Shown: one piece after another, positions 13,421 to 24,500 of the stretch
How positions within the stretch are numbered: the stretch's first letter is position 1
How the letters are laid out: each line of letters begins with the position of its first letter
From: Megalobrama amblycephala
Lineage: Eukaryota; Chordata; Actinopteri; Cypriniformes; Xenocyprididae
Direction: 5' to 3'
DNA: 64,000 nt
Assembly (NCBI RefSeq): GCF_018812025.1
Contig: NC_063045.1
Coordinates: 19,811,420 to 19,875,419, forward strand
Program-made: the position numbers and the translations under genes
Notes under the pieces: generated by a model
What the model was told of the DNA's origin: nothing
What the model saw: the letters and a program-made list of their open reading frames with translations, nothing else
Database searches by the model: none

Positions 13421-13608
13421 ACTACCATTGAAAAGTATGGGGTTAGTAAAAAAATGAATGAAAGTACTTTTATTCAAAAAACATGGATGCATTAAATTGT
13501 GCACAAAAGTGACAGTGAAGACTTTTACATTGTTACAAAAGATTTCTAATTTTTTTTTAAATGCTGTTCTTTTGTACTTTATATTCATCAAAAATCCTGA
13601 AAATATGA

Positions 13609-13693
<85 letters not shown>

Positions 13694-13875
13694 TTTCCAC
13701 AAAAATGTTAAACAACTCTTTTCAACATCGATAATAACAAATGTTTCTTTAGCACCAAATCAGCATATTAGATTGATTTCTGAAGAGTCATGTGACAATG
13801 AACACTGGAGTAATGATGCTGAAAATCATCACAGGAATAAATTACATTTTAAAATATATTCAAATAAAAATAATA
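13421..13875. mobile_element. Truncated dispersed repeat of the CACTAC-TTCAAAAG family, with internal (AT)n
   Basis: It begins ACTACCATTGAAAAGTATGG and shares long words with the fuller copy at 49999-50984, for example AAAAGTGACA, TGTTACAAAAGA, TAAATGCTGTTCTTTTG, CAAATCAGCATATTAGA and GGAGTAATGATGCTGAAAAT. The right terminus is missing. A long AT run (13615-13690) has expanded inside it. The long open frames across it on both strands are repeat-derived (Tyr-Ile runs from the AT tract) and not genes. Confidence 0.75.
13615..13690. repeat. (AT)n microsatellite
   Basis: About 38 AT units inside the dispersed repeat; directly visible. Confidence 0.95.
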
Positions 13876-14905
13876 AAAAAAGAGTTTTTACTGTAACTTA
13901 AACTTTTCAAGCAATCAGATGATTTTGTTTTAGCCTGGCTGATAAAAACACAGGAAAAAATCCTATAGATTCGATAGGCAGAAGACCTCAAGCAGTTTTC
14001 TGGGGACAGAATATCATATAAACTTGTGGACTCTTTTGATGCCTAGTAACTACTCAGAACACCTTAGGAACCACCTAGCAATGCCATAGAAACCACTCAG
14101 AATGCTTAGCAAATACTGGGAAGTTATCAGACCAGCTCTAATACTGTGGCAGTTTTAGGGTTGACATGGGCAAACAATGCACATTTACTTCAGAAAACAT
14201 AAAAATCTAGTTTAATGTCTCCAGTTGTGTGAAGTATCTTACTGGTGATTATACTAGCTATATTAGCATAACAATGCTGCGTTCATCAATAGAACAGCAT
14301 TGCATCGTAAATTACGATTTCTTTTGTGAAGTGAATTCATGGCTAAAAGTTTAAGCAACAATTTATTTTGAGATTTATGCAGTGGTTTTCTCAGGCTAAT
14401 GCTGTGAACCAAACCAAATTTTAGATATATTACTCATGGTAGTTTTCATTTGTTTGAAAGCCTCTGGTCTACAAAAAAAAAAAAAAAAACAGAAAATTCT
14501 TTATAGATTGGAATTCATATACAGAGCTCGAGAGCTTGCTTTGTAAGTTCATTTGAATTATACCCCCTGCATTATATGCTTTGATAGGAAATAAATCTTT
14601 TTAAATGAATGCGCTCGAGGGGGTTGCGTAAAGGGAGGGTTTTGGTGGTAGCGCTAGCATATGCTAACATAAATTAAAGCCTATGTTTCTCTGTACAAAA
14701 CTGATTGATGTTTCTTACGGTTTAAAAGCTAAAAAAGCAACGTTTTCTTATAGTGGCTACTGTGTGCTGGCGACATCCAAAGCGGGTGCAGAAATTGGCT
14801 GATTTTCTCAAGAATAGAAAAGCTAGCCAAGCTGAGTAAGGCCTCTGTGACATTGCCATGCAAAACACTGCCTCAATAGTGAAGTGTATTTATGAAGATG
14901 AGGGT
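13876..14905. other. AT-rich non-coding stretch
   Basis: No gene or strong repeat. A repeated motif of the type AGNAACCACCTAGCAA-GCCATAGAAACCACT occurs near 14055-14110, likely a short degenerate tandem. Confidence 0.45.
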
Positions 14906-15130
14906 GGTGTGGGGGGAAAGGGAGAGAGGGAGGGAGGTTTAGTGGGGGACGTTATGAAAAGGCAGCAGGCTGCGAAGTGAATGGGACCGGCGGGGAGGGG
15001 GCCGGCAGGGTCCGCGCCTCCATTGGTTCAATGCAACGGCCAGAGCAGCTGTGAAAGGAGGTCTCCCCTTTTTCCCACGACCCAGCAATGGGGCAAAACA
15101 GTGGCCTGAGTCTGCCAGGGTCAAGTCACT
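14906..15130. promoter_or_regulatory. GC-rich block with two G-quadruplex-type motifs
   Basis: Four G-runs with short spacers occur at 14911-14934, and again at 14983-15010. A CCATTGG CCAAT-type motif lies at about 15021. The block contrasts with AT-rich flanks and has several CpGs, as expected of a regulatory island. No start codon with a plausible exon is seen. Confidence 0.35.
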
Positions 15131-15499
15131 TTGCTAATATATACACTGAGCTTGTGTACGCAGACAATGCATACACACAACTCATTTATTTGGTGTGTGC
15201 ACACAGCCACCTTCAGACTGGGGAGACGGGGTGGGCAACGTGAAAAGACCCTGACTCTAATTTCGGTCACATTGAGGCCATTGTCTAGTTCTAGACCAAC
15301 AGTCCTAGATTCTGAAAATTAACAAGCTAACCGGGACTTGGTCAATGCACACGCACAGGCATACACCTGCTGTTCAGAGATCAGTCCATTCCCCAAATAT
15401 TGACATATATTGACAGCTTTTTTAGTCATATATTTTGATCTTAAATGCATGGATATTCAGACAGATAGATGGATGTTTGGATATTCGCATGTTCAGATG

Positions 15500-15574
<75 letters not shown>

Positions 15575-15886
15575 TGGTTTTTTGGATATTCAGATATTCA
15601 GACTGGGCCGGGCCTATTGGGATGCTTAATCAGAGGCATGTTTTTAAATTTTTCAGAGAAAACAACCTTACTTTTTAGTAATTAATTCACAAGTTAAGGC
15701 ACTTTTTTTTTTGTAAAATCTGTTAAAATAATGAATAATGCAGAAAATGTATGTCATGAATACTAAAATTATAGCTAAAAATCTATTTTTACTTTGCATC
15801 CTTTGTTGGTTTTTAGTGTGTTTTTGTTGAAATTTAAATAAAATGCTTCTTAGTTTTAATTGCTCATGTTTGTTTTTCCATCTTCT
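15131..15886. other. Non-coding stretch with GATA microsatellite
   Basis: Holds the GATA tract at 15499-15574. The remainder is AT-rich with no supported gene. Confidence 0.5.
15499..15574. repeat. (GATA)n microsatellite
   Basis: About 19 GATA tetranucleotide units, uninterrupted. Confidence 0.95.
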
Positions 15887-16420
15887 GTAGAGCTCACTCG
15901 CCTGAATACACATTTATGGCCCTATACGTGCAGTCTATTAGCGGATATGGACCCTGCGTCTCTCACGGGTTCATCTTCAATAGAAAGTCCCATCTTGTTA
16001 AAGGCGTATTACAAACTCCACCACTGTGTCACAGTCTTTCTGCCTCTCCCCACCCACCTTGTGCCGTTTACACTCCTTTATGGTACATTTGTCCTGCCAT
16101 TCTTTTGATAAACAAGCACAGGCGCTGGCATCGCCCCTCTCCTCTTGCCTCCCTCTCCTATTCAGAGGCTTCTGGAGTACAGCAAGACAAAGAAGAAACT
16201 CACTTAATTAGCTGAGCGAGAAGATGCATTGGGGCAATCACCCAGCACAATGAGGGAAACGTACAGCATGTTAATTCGGCGTGGGGTTGTAGCAAGCTTC
16301 CCGGGGCCCAGAATAGCCTTTTGTTTAGCGCCTGGCCGGCGTAATAGATCAGATGCACTTCAATTAAAGAGAAAGTGTTCTGAGCCTCCTTTCGAGAAGG
16401 TGCGGATGCATATTATCTTT
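15887..16420. promoter_or_regulatory. Candidate conserved non-coding enhancer
   Basis: The sequence is of higher complexity and GC content than its surroundings. It carries homeodomain-type cores (TTAATTAG at about 16205, GTTAATTCGG at about 16270, CTTCAATTAAAG at about 16360) in the mixed-composition context typical of vertebrate developmental enhancers. The overlapping frames in all three phases give no recognisable protein. Conservation cannot be tested from this sequence alone. Confidence 0.35.
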
Positions 16421-17303
16421 GTTTGTTTAAGGATCCTTCTTGTTTGGTGCGGTTGTAGCTGTTAGTCTTGTTGTCAACCTCTGAAATCTTTCTCATGAAG
16501 CTCTTTGACCAACTTGCAAATTTTGGTCTTTTCTTCATACATTTGTTATTTACACCTTCTGAAGAATTTAAATATAGTGTACGAGTCATATTAATGATAT
16601 GTATATGTTTATGTAGTCTATATGTATTTTGTTTAATTAGATGGAAAAGAGTGGCTAGGATAGTTTTCAAAAATCCACTTTTTATGTTAGCCTTAAGAAA
16701 TAAGGTCATATTCTCATACATCTTTTCAACAGAGGGAATTTCACTCCATTGTATTGCTAGTTTTTTTTTACTCTTTGTTTTTTCTTTTGACACTCAGATG
16801 TACCTCATAATATGAAAAAACTAAATGTTGCTACTTGCATGTCATTGCAACTTTAGTCAGTATATTTAATCATATTAAGTTTAGAAAATAAAAAAAAAAG
16901 GTCATTTCATTTTACTAAAATTGTAATTCTATCCAAGTATTCAAGTGTGTTTAATGTATTGTTACGGAAACAGTCCCTAACAGTGCCGTCAGTCCCTAAG
17001 ATTCACCCTATTCTCTTTTTGTTTCACATAAGAAAGTCATAAACGTTTGGAACAATATGACAAATATAATTCTGGGTAAACTAGCCCTATTATATATATT
17101 TTTTCTATTGCAGCATGCATCCTGTCAGTACGTGTGCTCTTTACACATAAATGAAAGGAAGAAAATCTTTTAGTAATGTTTTGTATTATATTACAATTAC
17201 AATGAATATGATTCAAGCTTCAAAACAAATCCAAAAAGTATCATAAAAGTAGCCAAGACAACTGGCACACTTCTCCAAGTACTCCAGTTCTTCTACTTCA
17301 GAG
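16421..17303. other. AT-rich non-coding stretch
   Basis: Overlapping sense and antisense frames at 16413-16815 arise from low-complexity AT-rich DNA and show no domain. No other feature is seen. Confidence 0.45.
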
Positions 17304-17775
17304 TAGGGTCTTTACCAGCACTATAGGAACTATCAGTGACATAAGTGTACGTTGATTGGTCAAACACATGTCAAACACCGGCACCTGGCATTTTTAAAAA
17401 GCTGTGTAAACATGTACTTCACGAACATGGAAAACAGTGATAACGGCATTTACCTGTTGTCTGCAGGTTCTCCACCTTGATGATATGTAATACTGAAAGT
17501 TGTCATAGCAGATTTCGTCTGTTAGCCCCACTTTTTGCTCTTTCAGTCGCATAAATTATGCGCTTACATTCCATCTCTGTTATCCCGAAACCCACGACAC
17601 ACAACAAACCGATAACTGATAACAGCGTCCTCCATCCACCATTTTTTAGCCTTTGTAAATGGCCGCTTCAGAGTTCCTTTTTCCGGTGCGAATGCAACCA
17701 GGTTCTAGTTCTCGGATAATTATCCTAGTGGCTAGTTCCTGAGTTCCTAGAACTATTCGGTGCGAAAGCCCCTAT
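17304..17775. mobile_element. Degenerate MITE-like repeat
   Basis: The left end (AGGGTCTTTACCAGCACTAT...GGAACTA) resembles the reverse complement of the right end (AGGGGCTTTCGCACC...TAGTTCTAGGAACT). This gives imperfect terminal inverted repeats over roughly 30 bases. No clear target duplication was found, so the superfamily is left open. Confidence 0.5.
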
Positions 17776-17975
17776 AGTTAGCTAATAATGCTTTTGGGAA
17801 GCACACCCCAGATCTATCTGATTTGTGAAAAAATCACTCACACTGGTTTTGTAAACAAAACAAATGATTTATTGAAAAGATCGACTAAAAAGAACAATTT
17901 GTTCACAAATCAAATCATGAATTCATAAAAATGTGCGAAAATGATCTATATACCTGAACATTTAGAATGAATTAA

Positions 17976-18615
17976 AGGGTTAGTTCATCCAAAAATTAAA
18001 TTTCTGTCATTAATTACTCACCCTCATGTCGTTCCAAACATATAAGACCTTCGTTCATCTTCGGAACACAAAGATATAAGATATTTTTGATTAAATCCAA
18101 GGGTTTCTGAACCACACATAGGCAGCAATGTCATTGCACTTTTCAAGGACCAGAAAGGTAGTAAAGTGCTTCCTCAGTATTTGTCAGCATCACATGCATG
18201 CTTCGTGCTGCTCACGTGTACAGCATCGGCCAATACTGAGCCGGCGTTCTGACATAGAACACGGAAGCACTGCACTGTCTTTACTACATAAACAGTGTAG
18301 GAGACTGACATGGAAGAGAAGAAATTGTTGAATAAAGTTATTTTTGTTTTGTTTTTGTGCACAAAAAGTATTCTTGTCTCTTCATAACATTAAGGTTGAA
18401 CCACTGTAGTCACATGGACTATTTTAACATTGTCTTTACTACCTTTCTGGACCTTGAAAGGTGCAATGATGTTGCTGCGTGATTCAGAAATCCTCAGATT
18501 TCATCAAAAATATCTTAATTCATGTTCCGAAGATGAACGAAGGTCTTACAGGTTTGGAATGACATGAGGGTGAGTACTTAATGACAGAAATTTCATTTTT
18601 GGGTGAACTAACCCT
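17976..18615. mobile_element. Foldback MITE with AGGGTTAGTTCACCCA-type ends, TTAA flanks
   Basis: The two ends are long inverted repeats, about 190 bases each, starting AGGGTTAGTTCAYCCAAAAA. They share words such as ACTCACCCTCATGTCGTTCC, CTTCGTTCATCTTCGGAACA and CCAGAAAGGTAGTAAAG. TTAA lies immediately outside both ends (17972-17975 and 18616-18619), the pattern of elements that target TTAA. This family is very common in cyprinid genomes as I know them. The short open frames inside are not transposase. Confidence 0.85.
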
Positions 18616-18619
18616 TTAA

Positions 18620-19197
18620 GATTTAAAGTTTGCCTGTAAAGCACACAAAGCCATCATTTGACTTTATAAAACTTTATTTAAAATAAAAAGGCTATTAAAA
18701 CTTGATTCGTATGGATGTTAATTAAATGTTAATTATATGAGGATTTTGTCATTTTTCTAAAAGCCCTACTTCAAATTCTTAGAAATATTAAACGTAATGA
18801 TAACCATACAGCATTCAAAGTAAATAGGAAAATAAGAGTCACTGGATAAACTTTTTTAAAGATCAAGAACTTAAAAGATGCTTTTTCTGATTAAATGTTG
18901 AATCCTTTGAAGCCGATAGAAGTTTTGTTGCAGGTAGACATAGCTTGCATTGCACTGTGATGTTATGTCCTTTTTCAGTAAAACAGTAAAAACTGTCTTT
19001 GTATTTCCATATGAGAAATGCATTACACGCAGTGCTTTCTGTTTTCTCGTCCATTTTTGTGTCGTGACTAGCATGTCTGCACTCTGCAGGTTGCTAATTG
19101 AACAGGCTGCATGCAGGTTTTTTAAACAGTCAGAGTCAGAGAATCAACAATTGCCTCATTGGTTTAAACTTCCCTAACAGTTTACATTACTATTACA
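18620..19197. other. AT-rich non-coding stretch
   Basis: No supported feature. Short frames on both strands between 18863 and 19177 have no recognisable features. Confidence 0.45.
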
Positions 19198-19960
19198 GGC
19201 ACAATATGTAAGATATTTGGATTAAAATAACCAAAAACCACTAGAACAGTGTTATATATTTTGTTGACTTGTGTTTTTACATTATCCCAGATGTTTAAAT
19301 CCAGAGGAATAAGCAATTTTAACTGTGCGTCACTTATTAATGACATCATACCTGCGTTACCCACGATTTCCGATTTTTTTTGTTTTGTAGAAACCATGGA
19401 AACACCAAAGACGCTTTAATATATTTTATCATAATCAGATGCAGCTTTATTTTTAGCAACAATAATACAGCATTTTCTCTGTCAAACAATGTTTTAAAAT
19501 TAATTGCATGCCATTTATGAACACAAGCCATCCAGCATTTATTAATATGATATTCTAATATCGATCTATCTTACTGCAGTGTGCAACAAGTGTTTCATAG
19601 CAGCTGCCGAGCGAGCGCACAGAGTAACGTTATAACACCATTTTCAACACACTCATATCTAATATGATAAACAGTGCTGATTTACCCCGCATACGCTTGA
19701 CTGGAAGCAAGCGTATGCGGATGCAATTACAATCATATTTTTGTTGATTGTCTTCCAAAATCATTTTTATAGCATTGATACCTTGCGGTGTGAAACGTTT
19801 AATTATCATCATGATGCGCATTTTTCATCTAGACTCATCTAGTATCAAAAAAGTGAAAAAAAGATTAGCGGCATCTGAGCAATTAGCGCTGTGTTTCTCG
19901 TGTGACGCAACCTTCCATGTACGATGTTGTGTTGCGATCTGCTGTCGCCTCTTTTCGTAA
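19198..19960. repeat. Dispersed repeat with hairpin, GCACAATATGTAAGAT type
   Basis: The run GGCACAATATGTAAGATATT followed by AAAACCACTAGAACAGTG and GTAGAAACCATGGAAACACC matches a dispersed sequence I know from cyprinid genomes. The exact family is not certain. A 13-bp perfect hairpin (19687-19720, 8-base loop) lies in it. No transposase is present. Confidence 0.5.
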
Positions 19961-20876
19961 ATCTATTTCTGTTCAGTTGAGTGGGAGGTGTGATTGTGTT
20001 TGGGTTGGGGGGGCTTATTCAGGTTGCTTCTGTTACAGTGGCACCCTGAGGCAGTTACTTTCATGAAGACAGATAAGCTCACCGTGAAAATCCCTCTCTC
20101 TCCCCACCACCACGCTGCACGAGTACCACCCTAGCCTTCTCTTCCTCTTTCTGGAGAGTTCTTTAACCTTGATGAGTGAGATGAAGGGGTCAGAGAGGAT
20201 AGACAAGTGACTGTGCTGCTACAGTGTATGTATAGAAAAAACCCACCCCTCCTCCTTGTCAGGATCAATATGGCTAACTGAGAGCTGGGCTAGTCAGGCA
20301 TTGAAGGTGGTGGTGGGTGTAGGAAAGCTCTACTGAGGGCCATAAAGAGTCTTAAGTGCACCTAGCTAGCGCCTCTGCTTTCGGCTGTCTTAACACATAG
20401 CAGTCATAGGCTTGCTTGTTAATACCAGATTTGTGAGATTTAACATGCTTTGTGAGAGAGCTTTGTGTCTGTTTCATTTGGCTCTGCCCTACTTGAGAAG
20501 ATCTGTTTTTGTGATCTGCTTCTTTTTTTGAGGGAGCGCCTTGAGTGTTTTTTTCTTTCTTAACTTGTGGTTTTTCATTATTCTTACACTTAATGACAAA
20601 AATGTGCTGTAGGCATAATAAACACCACAGTGTAAAGTATGAGACCGTTTAGAAACTCCTACAAGTTTGTTTCAGGAAGTGTGAGATATCGACGTGGCCT
20701 TATTTTGTTCATAGGCAATCGGATCTGGAAACTTTATCTTTTGCTTTAGATATGGAAAAGAATTTCCTGCTTTTAAGAGCCTACAAAGAACTTTTAAATG
20801 GTAGTCAGTGATAAAAGTTGCTTTATGCTGGCATGATTGTGTAGTTATAGTATTTACCACTTGGGGCAAACCAAAG
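19961..20876. other. Non-coding stretch, moderately GC-rich from 19980 to 20380
   Basis: No gene recognised. The mixed-composition part around 20030-20380 could hold a regulatory element, but no specific site stands out. Confidence 0.35.
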
Positions 20877-20880
20877 TTAA

Positions 20881-21586
20881 AGGCCCCGATATACTTAAAA
20901 GAAATCGAAGAATGAACTGATGTGATGTGATGTCAAACAAAATCCAAAACGAGTTCGAAACGGCTTGCCAAAGTGAACTCTTAGGAAAAATTTGCTCCAG
21001 CTGCAAAAACAACTTCGTACTACCATTGGTCCGTGATGATAATGTAATAGGAGGTGTGCACTGAGGCTCCGCCTTCTTTTACGTGGAACTCTTCTCTGAC
21101 TCATTTCATCTGTTGAGTCCGTCAAGGTAAGATCTCCACGGGTGAAAACATGAATGCACTGGATAGCTGCTTTATAGTAGAAGATGAAGTCGTGCTTCTG
21201 ATGAAATGAGGCACTGACACTGTTTTTCATGTTTGATAATGTAAAGCTGCTTGCTTTTAAGCAATCTATTGAATAAAATGCCATATAAATATATGTGACG
21301 TGACTTTACTGGAGTGCTGATTTGCAGAGCTCGTGCTAACATGCCCATGTTGTTATGATGCTTTTCTTATGCTTTCCATAAAAAAATGCTTACTGTTTTC
21401 TCATTTTTGTTGCGTTTAATTTGTTACTGAGAGGAAAGCGTGCAGCGCATATTTACATATTCATCTAAACGCCGCTCTCAGCAGTTACATGTTCGATAAC
21501 AGTATACCGCTGCTCATGTATTTCGAACTTCGTTTTACCCCTAAACAAAGAACGAAAAAGAACTTTGCCGTGAGTATATCGGGGCC
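20881..21586. mobile_element. Non-autonomous TTAA-flanked element (about 706 bp)
   Basis: The left end AGGCCCCGATATACTTA and the right end GAGTATATCGGGGCC are inverted repeats of 13-14 bases. TTAA flanks both sides (20877-20880 and 21587-21590). TTAA target duplication is known for piggyBac and Kolobok-type transposons. The inside is not repetitive and encodes no recognisable transposase. One base differs between the two termini. Confidence 0.75.
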
Positions 21587-21590
21587 TTAA

Positions 21591-22897
21591 CTCAACTCCT
21601 TGACTTGTTTCAGTAGGAGTAATAAATTGATACTTTTTCCAAAAAAACAAACATCTATAATCATTTACTTGTGTTTACTTCCAGTCCTGTGGAAAATAAT
21701 AATAATATAGTATTATATATTTTAAATACTGTTATTTATTATTTATATAATGTATTGGGATAATATACAGTCAGCCCATCGTTATCGCAAAATAAACCCT
21801 TTCTGAATGATAGGTTGTAGGTTTAATTTGTGACAATAACCGGCTAATTGTACATTATCCCTTGCTTGTTAGCTATCATTAGTCTTCACTAGTCCTGCAG
21901 TCATTTTCCTCTCCCAGGCGGCTGAGACGTTCTCCTGCTCGTAAGTTCTCCACTCCTGCTCAGCTTAGTTAATTGAGTTGAGTGAGAAGTTAACCACCCG
22001 TCTCAATGGCAAGGAATCCTGGTGCCCCTCCCTCTCAGGAGGGTCACATTGTCCAGCCCCTCTCCCACCGGTGTAATCCCTTCTACCGGGACAAAGGACC
22101 TACCCACGGGCCACAGAGGTACATTAACCCACCAGCCAGCGAGCCCTCTGACCTGAGCGACAGAGCCCTGCTCATCCAGCCCAGCTAACAGCTACCGGCA
22201 CTCGGCACATCAAAGCCGAGAGCTGAGCTCGTGTGCGCGGTTACTTATTCATGCGGGCCTGGGAGACAGTCCGTGGAGATGAAACGGCAGTGGCGAGGAG
22301 ACCCACTGATGTGCAGAGTGGAACAGCTCCCCTGTGGTCTCAGTAAGGAGTTAGAAAAGCCAGATTCGACGCTGGTTGGTGCTGTGATCTATGTCGCAGC
22401 GCTGAGGGGATATCTGGCCCCTACATCAAACATCTTGTCCCAATAATGTGGCCTGTTATCAGAGCGAGTGATGCCCACAGCTTGGCTTTAGCCGACTGTG
22501 TACTGTACTGTGATCTGCTGTAGTTGAGCTGCAGCATTTGTGATGTGGAGATTATGTCAGACATAACGGCGACACGTGAATCCAATACACTGTGAAGGCC
22601 GTGGAAGAAGGATATTTCAGTATTGTTGATCTTAAGGCACATAGTGTTAAAGTGAAGTGTGGAATTTCTGTGAGACCAAACAGAATGATTGTTTTCAAAC
22701 TGGTCATAAGAACCACTCCTCTCGTCTGCTATTGGTTGGTTAAACAGGTAGCCACGCCTCCAAACCCACACCATTGGTTGGGCCAGTGTTGCTATGCAGG
22801 CTGATCGGAATGTTCAAACAAAAAGAACAATGTTTTGACAGAGGGCAAAGTGTTTACCTTTTGGTAATCAACCAACAATTTGCTTACTTATCGTTGA
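21591..22897. other. Mixed region with GC-rich block at 21910-22450
   Basis: From 21910 to 22450 the sequence is GC-richer with several CpGs. It gives an open frame at 22006-22188 that is proline-rich and without a recognisable domain. It could be a conserved non-coding element or an unrecognised exon; no strong splice pair brackets it. The rest is AT-rich. Confidence 0.35.
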
Positions 22898-23000
22898 AGG
22901 GATAATTAAAGGAAAAATCATATGATCATTTATTCACCCTCATGTCATTCCAAACCTGTAAGACTTTCTTCTGTGAAACGCAAAAGATAGATATTCTGAA
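22898..23000. mobile_element. Fragment of the AGGGTTAGTTCACCCA repeat
   Basis: Contains TTCACCCTCATGTCATTCCA and AACCTGTAAGACTTTCTTCTG, aligning with the left arm of the copies at 17976 and 31188. The termini are degraded. Confidence 0.7.
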
Positions 23001-23127
23001 GAATTTGAAAAAATAAATAAATAAATAAATAAAATTCCCATACAATAAAATGTTTTGGACCCATTTGATCTTTATTCTATGGACAAAAAATACTTATTTA
23101 TTATATTAAAAAAAGTGAATATGACTA

Positions 23128-23266
23128 CAGTACGTTTTCAATAGTATGTGGACACCCGGACACCAAACTTATATGTGCTTGTTGAGCTTTTAATTTCAAA
23201 ACCAATTCTCCTCGTATTTAAAGGGCTTAATCCAGGGGAAAACATACTTTTGGCCATATTGTGTAT
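23128..23266. mobile_element. Tc1/mariner-like MITE remnant
   Basis: The left part (TAGTATGTGGACACCCGGAC, CTTGTTGAGC) and the right end (ACTTTTGGCCATATTGTGTA) resemble terminal parts of Tc1-like elements common in teleosts, with imperfect inverted ends. It is only about 140 bases and cannot encode a transposase. Confidence 0.5.
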
Positions 23267-24500
23267 TTGATGTGCTCTCGGCACCCCCCAAAAATGAATA
23301 ATAATAAATAATTAAATGAAAAAATATGATAGAATATGTTTATATGTATAGTCTAAAAATATGTGTGTTTAAAAGTATAATTCTCCAACCAGTACTGATG
23401 CAAAATAACTACCACATTGTGTTTCTCCTTCACGGGCTGCAGTGAGATGCAGGGGGCGTGTCCTTGGCAGGGCCACACCCCCGCTGCCCCAGCATCAGTC
23501 AGAGATGGAAGAGGAGGTGAGGTTGCCATGGGAACAAATGCTCTGTATTAACCAGAAGGGAAACAAACAGTAGCGTTTCATAAAGTAGTGTTCTTGAAAA
23601 GCAGGCTTGGTGTTGTGCAGATGCCTTGAAACTGGATTTCTTTTGAAATGTGTTGGAGTATAAATGTGCAGCATTTGTGTAAGGGCAAAATTGGTGCCAT
23701 TTAGTTGTGTGTGTACTGATGCTTTTTTTAGCTTTGTGTCAAGTTGTGTTGCAGTAAGCATCAGATCAGATTTTGCAGAGATCTTCTTAAACCTCTGCAA
23801 CACTGCATAGGAACTCACAAGGGCAGATTGATTGGCCTTGCTATTATAAAAGTGAGAGGCAATGCTTTGGTATTTTTTTCTTTATAAAAGTTTTTGGCAA
23901 ACATAGTCCTTGGATTTTCTAGCTTTTTGCTAGTTTTCCACATCTGTAAAAAATTTAAAGCTCACGTTCAGCACAGTGTACCGTAGTGTGGAGGAATAGT
24001 TCACCCAAAAAATGACATTTGTCATTATTTACTCAATTTTGAAGAATATTGTTGATGTTTTTTCTGTACAACTAAACATAGAATGAAAAGGGCCTGTCAA
24101 GCTCAAACATTGAGTAGTAGTACATATGATAAGTCATATTAGCTATAGCTTTGTGTGATAAACAGATAAACATTCAAACCATCAATGATAATTTTCCCCT
24201 CCATCTATATAATTTTAGCTGTATCATGATGTATATCTTCCTCATGTGAGATGTAAGTGAGTGCTACAATGCTACTTGTTGACATACAAATGCAAAGCAT
24301 TTCTTCAAGAATGTAGCCACATATTAGGTGGGAACAAATGTAATTATTTGAGTAACAAGCATGTATCAAAAAATATGTATCAGTCAACCACTAATCTAAA
24401 TATAGAGTAAGACCTCCTCAATATCTATGGTGGATACCGCACAGCATGTTTGTCACTATTTAATCTGATATCTGCAATGTTTTGCCTGCTGAAAAAGTAC
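23267..24500. other. AT-rich stretch with small GC-rich core at 23430-23520
   Basis: The core at 23430-23520 has a GGGGGCGTG/CACACCCCC imperfect hairpin and ends at a possible donor (GAG/GTGAGG at 23517). A fragment of the AGTTCACCC repeat lies at about 23988-24040. No gene recognised. Confidence 0.4.

Noticed and set aside
13316..13901. Long open frames on both strands (128 and 147 codons)
   Set aside because: They run through an AT microsatellite inside a dispersed repeat; the residues are Tyr-Ile repeats plus repeat sequence.
16413..16815. Overlapping 115- and 126-codon frames on opposite strands
   Set aside because: AT-rich chance frames; neither has a recognisable domain or splice structure.
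20895..21284. 129-codon minus-strand frame
   Set aside because: Lies inside the TTAA-flanked element; no transposase motif recognised.
23443..23516. Possible exon between GGGCTGCAG and GAG/GTGAGG
   Set aside because: Weak polypyrimidine tract, phase does not fit the neighbouring candidates; noted only as GC-rich core.
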